NCBI GenBank assembly: GCA_017561865.1
Contig: JAFZBH010000071.1
Coordinates: 1-41,373, forward strand
Length of the DNA stretch: 41,373 nt
Direction of reading: 5' to 3'
Source: Bacteroidales bacterium
Lineage (GTDB): Bacteria > Bacteroidota > Bacteroidia > Bacteroidales > UBA932
Of this stretch, positions 5,927 through 13,278 are shown piece after piece. The position numbers and the translations under genes are program-made. The stretch's first letter is position 1. Each line of letters begins with the position of its first letter. The notes under the pieces are model-generated. The model did no database searches. It was given only the letters and a program-made list of their open reading frames with translations, and was not told the DNA's origin.

Positions 5927-8005
5927 TTAGAGCTTGTCAAAAGTGATCTTGTATATTTTCGAAGTGGTGTCGTCGCCGACCCAGATGCAGCCGTGCTGAT
6001 GGTCGATGCAGATGCTTTCCCCGTTGTCGATGAAGGGGACGGACCAGCAGGCCTGCACCTCACCGTCCAGGGTGCAGAGGTTAAGGGTGCGCGTCTCGCT
6101 GTCGGCGATCCAGAGTACGTCGCGGACCGGGTCGTAGCATAGGTCGGCGATTTCCGTGACGCCCACGAGGTCGGTGTACGAGGTGACGCCGCCGTCGGCA
6201 AAGCGCATCAGCCGGATGGGTTTGCGCTGGTTGCCGACCAGCAGGGTGCCGTTCTTATAGAAGGTGATGCCCTCCAGGCCGTCGTTGGTGCCGAGACCGA
6301 CGTCCGAAATGACGCCTAGCAGTTCGGAATCCTTGTAGGGCGCCCGCAGGCGGCGGACCTCCTGCTTGCGTTCGACGATATAATAGACGTCTCCGGTCTT
6401 GGGATCGATGGTCACGCCCTCGCAGTCCATCTCGTCTTCAGTGTAGAAGGGCGTGGTCGTGCCGTCCCAGGCGATGTGATAGACTCCGTTCTCATCCGAT
6501 GCGGCCAGCAGGCCGTTTCCGTCCGGTGCGAGGCAGAGGCCGGACACCTCCGGACACTCCGTGGTCAGGGTTGTGTAGGAAAGCATCCGGGGCTGGTAGG
6601 ACGACGGGCTCACGTGGATGATGACCCGCCGGTAGGCCGGCAGGCTGAAGGGGCCGTCGTCGTGGACTTCGCAGACAAGGTGCAGGGTCTGCGGGGCCGC
6701 ATCGTCCGGAATGCGGAAACGGATCTTCGCCGAGGTGGAATCCGTCAGCGTCGGGAGCGGCTTCCCGTCCGGGAACTCCTGGAACCACCAGGCGAAGCGC
6801 AGGCCGTCGCCGTCGGGATCGCTCGAGCGCGAGGCGTTGAGCCGGATGGTCTGGCCGGGTTTCGCGTCCATTTCGATGGGCTCCAGCCCGCCCTGGCGGC
6901 CGATGCGCACGACAGGGTTGCGGTTGCCCTTTCCTTCGGCGGCCCACTGCATCCGGGCCGCGAAATCGCGGAACTCATCCGGGTAGAAGCGCTTCTCGTA
7001 GCGGTCCGAAATATCTTTAAGCGGGGCGCGCCAGTTGGTCCAGGCCTTGGTCCTCAGGTCCGGGGAACGGCCGAACTGGTGGCAGCCGCCCCAGCCCACC
7101 TGGGTGGGATCGTCGGGGTCGTTGAGGCCGTTGGGCATCACGTGCAGGAAACTGGGCGTGTCGCCTTCGACGCCCCAGAGGAAATGCGGATACACGCCGC
7201 CCAGCGCGCCGTGACCCTGGATTTGTGCGGCATAGGAGTCCCAGTCGGCGCGGCCGAGGGCGTTCTGGTTGAGCCAGGCGCTTTCGTCCCAGACGAGCAT
7301 CAGTTCGTCGGAGAACTCGCGCCGCAGCCACTGGTGCGAACTGTAGGCGCGGTCGGCGCGCATCGCGTAGACCATATCCTGGTCGGTGATGGTGTAGAGG
7401 CGGAATTTCCGCAGGAAGGCCCTCAGCTCTTCGGGCGAACGCTCTTTCTGCACGCGCCACACCGCCTGCGAGAAGGTGTTGGCGCCGCCCCAGACACACA
7501 CCCAGATGGGACGCGGGTCGTCTTCGTCCGCCAGGCGGATGATCAGCTCGCTGCCCGGCGTGTCGTTGTCTTCCCCGATCACGCCGATGCCGGCGCGCGA
7601 GCTGCCGAAGACGGTCCGGGAACGGAGATATCCGGCGCTCGGCCAGTAGCCGAGCTGCTGGCTGCCCGCTTCCTGTTCCGGGCTCAGGAAACAGTCCTGG
7701 CCGGAGCGCTTCATCAGCTTGGGGATGTCCTGCTCATAGGCGTCGATGACGCGCTGCAGGTATTCCGCCCACTGCGGGGGATAAGGATCGCAGTTCCAGC
7801 CGATGGTGGTGATGAGCGCTTCGATCTCGAAGCGGTCGGCATAGGAAAGCAAGCGCACGGCCGACTCGTTGTCGTCGGGCTCCACGTCGGCAGGGCCGAT
7901 GTCGGTCAGGACGACGATGCGCGGTTTCAGGGCTGCTTCTTCCTGTGGCTGCGCGCAGCCGAGGCTGCAAAGCAGGAGGACGGGTGCAAAGAGAATTCTT
8001 TTCAT
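5927..8005 (-). CDS. Lipoprotein fusing a Sde182/DUF1593 nucleoside-hydrolase-like domain to a C-terminal propeller
   Basis: The start is the ATG at 8005 (MKRILFAPVLLLCSLGC), a lipoprotein signal with Cys17, giving 692 residues. Residues 27-320 match the nucleoside-hydrolase-like domain of DUF1593/Sde182 proteins: VVLTDIGPADVEPDDNESAV carries the Asp cluster, and PIWVCVWGGANTFSQAV the second conserved block. Residues 350-450 form the usual Ig-like C-terminal domain (NASRSSDPDGDGLRFAWWF). The rest, about 460-692, is a repeated beta-strand region with SdiA-regulated/NHL-like phrasing (EVSGLCLAPDGNGLLAASDE; CEGVTIDPKTGDVYYIVE; ESICIDHQHGCIWVGDD). It may cleave a ribosyl- or glycosyl-linked substrate at the cell surface, but this is inference. 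It is divergent from the NagB-like gene at 8156. Confidence 0.82.
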   Translation of the reverse strand: MKRILFAPVLLLCSLGCAQPQEEAALKPRIVVLTDIGPADVEPDDNESAVRLLSYADRFEIEALITTIGWNCDPYPPQWAEYLQRVIDAYEQDIPKLMKRSGQDCFLSPEQEAGSQQLGYWPSAGYLRSRTVFGSSRAGIGVIGEDNDTPGSELIIRLADEDDPRPIWVCVWGGANTFSQAVWRVQKERSPEELRAFLRKFRLYTITDQDMVYAMRADRAYSSHQWLRREFSDELMLVWDESAWLNQNALGRADWDSYAAQIQGHGALGGVYPHFLWGVEGDTPSFLHVMPNGLNDPDDPTQVGWGGCHQFGRSPDLRTKAWTNWRAPLKDISDRYEKRFYPDEFRDFAARMQWAAEGKGNRNPVVRIGRQGGLEPIEMDAKPGQTIRLNASRSSDPDGDGLRFAWWFQEFPDGKPLPTLTDSTSAKIRFRIPDDAAPQTLHLVCEVHDDGPFSLPAYRRVIIHVSPSSYQPRMLSYTTLTTECPEVSGLCLAPDGNGLLAASDENGVYHIAWDGTTTPFYTEDEMDCEGVTIDPKTGDVYYIVERKQEVRRLRAPYKDSELLGVISDVGLGTNDGLEGITFYKNGTLLVGNQRKPIRLMRFADGGVTSYTDLVGVTEIADLCYDPVRDVLWIADSETRTLNLCTLDGEVQACWSVPFIDNGESICIDHQHGCIWVGDDTTSKIYKITFDKL

Positions 8006-8071
8006 GCTGCTGAGGTAATCAAAGCGAAGATAGTGATTTTTCCACCCCGCCGGGGACGGTTTTCCGGAAAA

Positions 8072-8102
8072 TGCGTAAATTGCGGTATAGATTACGCAAA
8101 AT
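8072..8102 (+). promoter_or_regulatory. Candidate operator of the XylR-like regulator (site 1)
   Basis: TGCGTAA (8072-8078) and TTACGCA (8092-8098) form an inverted pair. The right half extends to TACGCAAAAT (8093-8102), identical to a 10-mer at 15433-15442 in the other divergent intergenic region of the locus. It lies 37 bp upstream of the -7 box at 8130; the other copy lies 36 bp upstream of its box. Confidence 0.5.
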
Positions 8103-8129
8103 CCGCACCCAACCATCCCGCACTTTTCT

Positions 8130-8137
8130 TATCTTTG
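8130..8137 (+). promoter_or_regulatory. -7 box of the nagB-like operon
   Basis: TATCTTTG, 18 bp before the ATG at 8156. No TTG is found 19-21 bp upstream, as expected if an activator bound at 8093-8102 replaces the -33 contact. Confidence 0.5.
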
Positions 8138-8155
8138 CAACAATACGAATCACTT

Positions 8156-10084
8156 ATGGGCAAAGAATTCACGCTTCCTTACGAGGGCGGGCTGTCCGGA
8201 GAGACGCTGCCCGACGGCATCCTGCACAATTACGAGAAGATCTGGACCGACATCTATCCCGAGGCCCGTCCGGCTTCGGCGGCCGTGGCCGACCTGATCG
8301 CCGCGTCCATCGCCAAATGCGAGCCGGGCCGCCTGTTCCGGCTCGGCCTGACCACCGGGGCTACGCCGGCTGCGCTCTACGAGGAGCTGGCGCGCCGCTA
8401 TGCGGCAGGGCAGATGTCCTTCCGCAACGTGGAGGTGGTCTCCATCGACGAGTATTACCCCTCTTCGGGCGACGAACTCCAGAGCCGCAACCACCGGCTC
8501 CACGAGGCCCTGCTGGACCGCGTGGACATCCTCCCGGAGAACATCCATATTCCCGACGGGACCGTGTCACAGGAGCGGGTCTCCGCCTACTGCGCGGAGT
8601 TCGACAGGATGGCGCGCGGCCTGGACCTGCTGGTGATCGGCATCGGAGAGGAGGGGCAGGTGGGATTCAACGAAGCGGGCAGCAACGAGAAGACGCGCAC
8701 CCGCACCGTGCGTCTGTCATACGGCTCCCGCAAGCGGCAGTCGCGCCATTTCAACCACGACCTCTCCGCCACCCCGCAGAGCGCCATCACGATGGGCATC
8801 GGCACGATGCTCACGGCCGGACGCATCGTCCTGATGGCCTGGGGCGAGGACAAGGCGAAGGCCGTCAAGGCCATTGCCGAAGGGGAGATGACGACGGCCT
8901 GCCCGGCCTCGCTCCTCCAGCGCCACGACCACATCCACTTCTTCGTGGACAAGACGGCGGGAAGCCTGCTCACGCGGGTGGTCGCCCCCTGGCTCGTGGG
9001 CCCATGCGACTGGACGCCCAAGATGATACGCAAGGCGGTCGTTTGGCTGTGCCAGACGGTCGGAAAGCCCATCCTCAAGCTCACGGACAAGGACTACCTG
9101 GAGAACTCCCTGGGTGAACTGCTGGACTCGCACGGCCCCTTCGACAAGATCAACATCGACGTCTTCAACGACCTCCAGCATACCATCACCGGCTGGCCGG
9201 GCGGCAAGCCGAACGCCGACGACAGCACGCGTCCGGTCCCGGCCGCGCCCTATCCCAAAACGGTGCTGATCTTCTCCCCGCATCCCGACGACGACGTGAT
9301 CTCGATGGGCGGCACCTTCATCCGTCTGGTCTCCCAGGGGCACGACGTGCACGTGGCCTATGAGACTTCGGGTGACGTGGCCGTGCACGACGACGTGGTG
9401 CTCCAGCATATGGACGCCGCCTTCCAGCTGGGCCTGGCCGACCGTTTCGACGAAGTGCGGGCCCTGGTGGACAGCAAGGTGCCGGGCGAGCCGGAGCCGC
9501 GCAAGCTACTGGACCTCAAGGCGGCCATCCGCCGCAGCGAGGCCCGGGCGGCCGTGCGCTCCTTCGGCCTGAACGACCAGACCAACGCGCACTTCCTCGA
9601 CCTGCCGTTCTACGAGTCCGGCGGCATCAAGAAGAACCCCTGCACGCAGGTCGACGTGGACATCATCAAGACGCTGCTGCGGCAACTGCGGCCCCATATG
9701 ATCTTCATGGCGGGCGATCTCGCCGACCCGCACGGCACGCACCGCGTGTGCACCGAGGCGGCCCTCGAAGCCGTGGAGCAGCTGCGGGAAGAGGGTTGCG
9801 AATGGCTTTCCGACACGCACATCTGGCTCTATCGCGGAGCCTGGATGGAGTGGGAGCTCGGGCGCGTGGACATGGCCGTGCCGCTGAGTCCGGACGAAGT
9901 GGTGATGAAGCGCCACGCCATCTTCCGCCACCTCTCGCAAAAGGACATCGTCCCCTTCCCGGGCGAGGATCCGCGGGAGTTCTGGCAGCGCGCCGAGGAG
10001 CGCACGCAGAACACGGCCAGGCAGTATGACCAGCTGGGCATGGCCGAATACCAGGCGATCGAAGTATTTCTGAAACTCTGCTAG
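8156..10084 (+). CDS. NagB-like isomerase/deaminase domain fused to a PIG-L (LmbE) deacetylase domain
   Basis: The ATG at 8156 gives 642 residues; the open frame extends far upstream but only over a promoter and the opposite-strand gene. Residues 20-270 are homologous to glucosamine-6-phosphate deaminase: VVSIDEY holds Asp98 (E. coli Asp72). The catalytic loop, however, reads IGIGEEGQVGFNEAG, so the Asp141 position is Glu166 and the ring-opening His143 position is Gln168, while Glu148 is kept as Glu173. Residues 365-560 form a PIG-L fold with the metal motif HPDDD (376-380) and HGTHR (526-530). Fused proteins of this type are known in Bacteroides. No nagA is present here, so the PIG-L half might supply N-deacetylation. 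The gene is 3 bp upstream of the intact nagB. Confidence 0.88.
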   Translation: MGKEFTLPYEGGLSGETLPDGILHNYEKIWTDIYPEARPASAAVADLIAASIAKCEPGRLFRLGLTTGATPAALYEELARRYAAGQMSFRNVEVVSIDEYYPSSGDELQSRNHRLHEALLDRVDILPENIHIPDGTVSQERVSAYCAEFDRMARGLDLLVIGIGEEGQVGFNEAGSNEKTRTRTVRLSYGSRKRQSRHFNHDLSATPQSAITMGIGTMLTAGRIVLMAWGEDKAKAVKAIAEGEMTTACPASLLQRHDHIHFFVDKTAGSLLTRVVAPWLVGPCDWTPKMIRKAVVWLCQTVGKPILKLTDKDYLENSLGELLDSHGPFDKINIDVFNDLQHTITGWPGGKPNADDSTRPVPAAPYPKTVLIFSPHPDDDVISMGGTFIRLVSQGHDVHVAYETSGDVAVHDDVVLQHMDAAFQLGLADRFDEVRALVDSKVPGEPEPRKLLDLKAAIRRSEARAAVRSFGLNDQTNAHFLDLPFYESGGIKKNPCTQVDVDIIKTLLRQLRPHMIFMAGDLADPHGTHRVCTEAALEAVEQLREEGCEWLSDTHIWLYRGAWMEWELGRVDMAVPLSPDEVVMKRHAIFRHLSQKDIVPFPGEDPREFWQRAEERTQNTARQYDQLGMAEYQAIEVFLKLC

Positions 10085-10087
10085 CAT

Positions 10088-10873
10088 ATGAAACTCATCA
10101 TCCGCAACAATGCCGCCGAAGGCTCCCTGTGGGCGGCACGCCGCATCGCCGACGCCATCCGCGCGAAAGCGGCCCGCTCAAACGACCCCTTCGTGCTGGG
10201 CCTCTGCACCGGCTCCACCCCGATCGGGACCTATGCCGAACTCATCCGTATGGTTAAGGCGGGGGAACTGTCCTTCCGCAACGTGATCACCTTCAATATG
10301 GATGAATACGTCGGCCTGTCCGTCGAGCACCCCGAGAGCTACCATTCCTTCATGCACCGGCAGCTGTTCGACGGTATCGACATCCTCCCGGAGAACATCC
10401 ACATCCTGGACGGCAACGCCGCCGACCTGGACGCCGAATGCGCCGCCTATGAAGCGGCCATCGAGGCTGCCGGCGGCTTCGACCTGTTCCTCGGCGGGGT
10501 GGGCGAAGACGGCCACATCGCCTTCAACGAGCCCTTCTCCCCGCTGTGCTCCCGCACCCGCGTGATCACCCTGACCCGCGACACGCGCGAAGTGAACGCG
10601 CGCTTCTTCGGGGGCGATCCCGAAGCCGTGCCCGCCCGGGCGCTGACCGTGGGCGTGGCCACCGTCCTGTCGGCCAGGGAGGTCGTCATCCTCGCTTTCG
10701 GTTCACGCAAGGCGAGGGCCCTGCGCGATGCGGTCGAGGGACCGATGTCGCACTACTGCACGCTCAGCGGCATGCAAAACCACGCCGACGGCATCATCGT
10801 CTGTGACGAAGCTGCCGTCGGGGAGTTGAAAGTCTCGAGCTATCGCTATTTCAAGGCGATCGAAGAGGCGTAA
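10088..10873 (+). CDS. nagB: Glucosamine-6-phosphate deaminase NagB
   Basis: The protein has 261 residues and is collinear with E. coli NagB over nearly its full length. It converts glucosamine-6-phosphate to fructose-6-phosphate and ammonia in the cytosol, the last step of amino-sugar catabolism before glycolysis. All catalytic residues are present at the E. coli positions: Asp72 in FNMDEYVG, and Asp141, His143 and Glu148 in GVGEDGHIAFNEP. The C-terminus is shorter than in E. coli, ending SYRYFKAIEEA. It is translated 3 bp after the fused NagB-like gene and overlaps the convergent phosphatase gene by 28 bp. Confidence 0.96.
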   Translation: MKLIIRNNAAEGSLWAARRIADAIRAKAARSNDPFVLGLCTGSTPIGTYAELIRMVKAGELSFRNVITFNMDEYVGLSVEHPESYHSFMHRQLFDGIDILPENIHILDGNAADLDAECAAYEAAIEAAGGFDLFLGGVGEDGHIAFNEPFSPLCSRTRVITLTRDTREVNARFFGGDPEAVPARALTVGVATVLSAREVVILAFGSRKARALRDAVEGPMSHYCTLSGMQNHADGIIVCDEAAVGELKVSSYRYFKAIEEA

Positions 10874-12111
10874 GCCTTAAAGGCATCCCAGGAATAATAG
10901 GGCCAGGAGTCCGTCTCCAGCGGGAGGCGGGCTTCTTTGCCGTTTAGCAATACCTTGAAGAGGATGTCGGGTTTGCGCTTGCTGCGGTAGAAGACGAAGT
11001 GGATGTTGGCGCCCATCGGCACCTGCTGCAGCTGGCACCACACCGGGATCTCGTCGGGGTCGGTGACGTCGTGCCCGAAGCCGTCCACGTCCAGGGTCAT
11101 CAGCAGCGGCAGGAAGGTGTAGTCGTGGCCGAAGCGAAGGTCGGCGCCGATCTGTCCGGAGGCGATGCGCTCGTCGGCCCGGGCGACGATGTCGTCCACG
11201 ATGGGCCGGTAGCCCAGGTGCGTGGGCCAGGCGTTGGCGTAAAACTGGAAGTCATCGATCTTCCACAAGGCGATGCGTTCCTCGGGCGTGAAGATGTCCG
11301 TGAAGTCGAGATCCGTGTCGAGGCTGTCCATGCCGGCCGCGAAGAAGTAGAGGTATGAGACGAAGTCCCACTGCTCCTGTGCCGGGACGGCGCGGTCCAC
11401 GTCCGGGAAGAGCCGCGTCAGGATGGTGCGGTAGTCTATCGTCCGCTCGATGTACTGCTCCCAGGTCTCGTCGAAGGAGAGCGGGGTCAGGGGGAAGCTT
11501 TCCTCCCGGAAGGGGTTATGGCTGTCGAGGGGCAGGATGGCCGGCAGGAAGCTGGTGCCGAAGTTCTCGAAGATGTCCAGCCTGGGGTTGCGCGCCTTCA
11601 GCCCGAGGCAGAAGGAAGACATCGTCATCACGCAGCGCGTCGAGGTGGAGGTGCGGGCCATCACGGTCGCTTTCTTGCGGAAGATCCTGGGGAAATTGTC
11701 GAACATCCGCGAGGCAAGCTCCTGCTGCTGCTGCCAGCCTTTGCGCGAAAGGTCCCCGACGCGGTAGCGCACCGACGGGTAGAGGCTGTCGAAGCGCTGC
11801 TTGTAGGAGAGGCCCAGCGGCGTGAGGTTGTCCGCCTCGGCCGCCCGGGTGAAGACCGTGTTGAGCCGCTCGTACATATCGCTCTGCCAGGCATAGCGGG
11901 CGCCGTGGCGGCCGTAGTGGCTGAGGTAGAAGGGCTTGTAGCCCTTTGGGGCGGGGGTCAGGGCGACAGGTCCTGTCGGGCAGAGGAAATCCGTGCCGGA
12001 AAGGTACTCCGGGTGGGCTTTCAGCTGCTCGATGATGTCGCTCTGCTGGGCCCGGGCGCAGAACAGGGCCGCCGGCAGGAGGAGGGCGGCGATGAGGATT
12101 CTTCGGATCAT
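10846..12111 (-). CDS. Secreted histidine acid phosphatase (phytase/MINPP-like clade)
   Basis: The protein has 421 residues, with a signal peptide ending near CARAQ (residue 22). The histidine-phosphatase catalytic motif RHGAR is at 68-72 (SHYGRHGARYAW), with His69 as the phospho-acceptor. The proton-donor His-Asp pair is at 329-330 in LRFGHDYTFLPLL. Family members hydrolyse phosphate esters such as inositol phosphates or sugar phosphates; the substrate is not readable. Its ATG overlaps the stop of the regulator gene (ATGA), so it is the third gene of the GH20-regulator-phosphatase operon. Periplasmic phosphate removal before or after sugar release is the likely role. Confidence 0.88.
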   Translation of the reverse strand: MIRRILIAALLLPAALFCARAQQSDIIEQLKAHPEYLSGTDFLCPTGPVALTPAPKGYKPFYLSHYGRHGARYAWQSDMYERLNTVFTRAAEADNLTPLGLSYKQRFDSLYPSVRYRVGDLSRKGWQQQQELASRMFDNFPRIFRKKATVMARTSTSTRCVMTMSSFCLGLKARNPRLDIFENFGTSFLPAILPLDSHNPFREESFPLTPLSFDETWEQYIERTIDYRTILTRLFPDVDRAVPAQEQWDFVSYLYFFAAGMDSLDTDLDFTDIFTPEERIALWKIDDFQFYANAWPTHLGYRPIVDDIVARADERIASGQIGADLRFGHDYTFLPLLMTLDVDGFGHDVTDPDEIPVWCQLQQVPMGANIHFVFYRSKRKPDILFKVLLNGKEARLPLETDSWPYYSWDAFKAYASSIALK

Positions 12112-13277
12112 TTCGTTTTATTTTTCTGGTTCTTTTCTCGCCATTCGTTGGGGGAGCATCCGTAGATCTGCTTGAAGCGCCGGGAGATGCTCTTGGTGTC
12201 GTTCTCGCCCAGGGACAGGGCGATCCCGACCACCTGCTCGTCGGTGTCGAGCAGCAGTTCGGCGAAGCGTTTGATCTTCAGGTCCGAGATATATTGGTAG
12301 AGGGTCTGTCCGGTCACTTCCTTGAACCGGCGCTCGAGCAGGCGCCGCGACAGGGCCACCTCGCCGATCACGTCCTTGACCGAGATCTTCTTCTGGTAGT
12401 TCTGGTGGATGAACTGGATGGCCTTCTGGATCTGGACGTCATCCGTGGCGAAGGCGGCCGTGGAGATGCGGCCCACGATCTTGACCGGGGTCAGGACGAT
12501 GTCCTCGCGCGGGGCGTCCGGATTGGCGACCAGGCGCTCGATGAGCTCGGCTGTCCGGTAGCCGCCGTCCTCGATGTCCACCTGGATGCTGGACAGGGTC
12601 GGGTTGGACAGGCTGCAGAGCAGTTCGTCGTTGTCCACGCCCATCACCGAGATCTCGGAAGGAATCCGGATGCCGGCCGAGTGGCAGGCCTCGATGAGGT
12701 TGTTGCCCTGGTTGTCGTCGCAGGCCATGATGCCGATGGGTTTCGGGAGGCCCCGGAGCCAGTCGGCCAGCTGGTCGCGCTCGTAGTACCACAGGCGGTC
12801 GATGTCCTGGAGGTTGTAGATATGGAAGGAGTCGCCGAAGCCCGCCTCCCAGATTTCCCGCTGGAAACCCTCACAGCGCTCGTCCGACCAGCAGACGTCC
12901 TTGAAGCCGAAGAAGCCGAAATTGCGGAAACCGCGGTCGATGAAGAAACGGGCGGCCATCCGGCCGGTGCCGACGTAGTCCGCCGTGATGTTGGGGATGG
13001 TCTTGAAACGCTTCTTGAAGTCCTGGGCCACGACCACGAGCCCGTTCTTCGCGAAGAGGCTGATGTCGTCGCTCTGCTCGAACTGGCCGACCACGGCGTC
13101 CGCCCGCCATTCCTTGGCCATGCGGATGACGCCGGGGATGCCGATCTGCGCTTTATAGGCGGGCGGCATCCGGCGGATGATCCACTGTTCCTTGAGTCGC
13201 GAATAGGTCACGATGCCCTTGAGGAGCTTGTTGGCGAAGGACTCGGTGAAGTCCGTGATGATTAGCAGACGGAGCAT
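12108..13277 (-). CDS. XylR-like transcriptional regulator (LacI-type sensor plus AraC helix-turn-helix)
   Basis: The start at the ATG at 13277 (MLRLLIITDFTESFANKLLKG) gives 389 residues; it lies 1 bp after the GH20 stop. Residues 1-270 resemble a periplasmic-binding-protein/LacI sensor (GIMACDDNQGNNLIEACHSAG; SVMGVDNDELLCSLSNPTLS). Residues 283-385 are an AraC-type DNA-binding domain with both helix-turn-helix units (ISVKDVIGEVALSRRLLERR; the second ends FKQIYGCSPNEWR). Regulators of this build bind sugars or sugar phosphates and activate from direct repeats. Candidate sites are 8072-8102 and 15413-15452, upstream of the two catabolic operons. It is probably the locus-specific activator, since no HTCS or ECF/anti-sigma pair is present. 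Confidence 0.92.
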   Translation of the reverse strand: MLRLLIITDFTESFANKLLKGIVTYSRLKEQWIIRRMPPAYKAQIGIPGVIRMAKEWRADAVVGQFEQSDDISLFAKNGLVVVAQDFKKRFKTIPNITADYVGTGRMAARFFIDRGFRNFGFFGFKDVCWSDERCEGFQREIWEAGFGDSFHIYNLQDIDRLWYYERDQLADWLRGLPKPIGIMACDDNQGNNLIEACHSAGIRIPSEISVMGVDNDELLCSLSNPTLSSIQVDIEDGGYRTAELIERLVANPDAPREDIVLTPVKIVGRISTAAFATDDVQIQKAIQFIHQNYQKKISVKDVIGEVALSRRLLERRFKEVTGQTLYQYISDLKIKRFAELLLDTDEQVVGIALSLGENDTKSISRRFKQIYGCSPNEWREKNQKNKTK

Positions 13278-13278
13278 G

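Noticed and set aside
6476..8155. Long N-terminal extension of the NagB-like fusion
   Set aside because: It lies antisense to the Sde182-like gene and crosses the promoter and operator. Homology begins only after the ATG at 8156.
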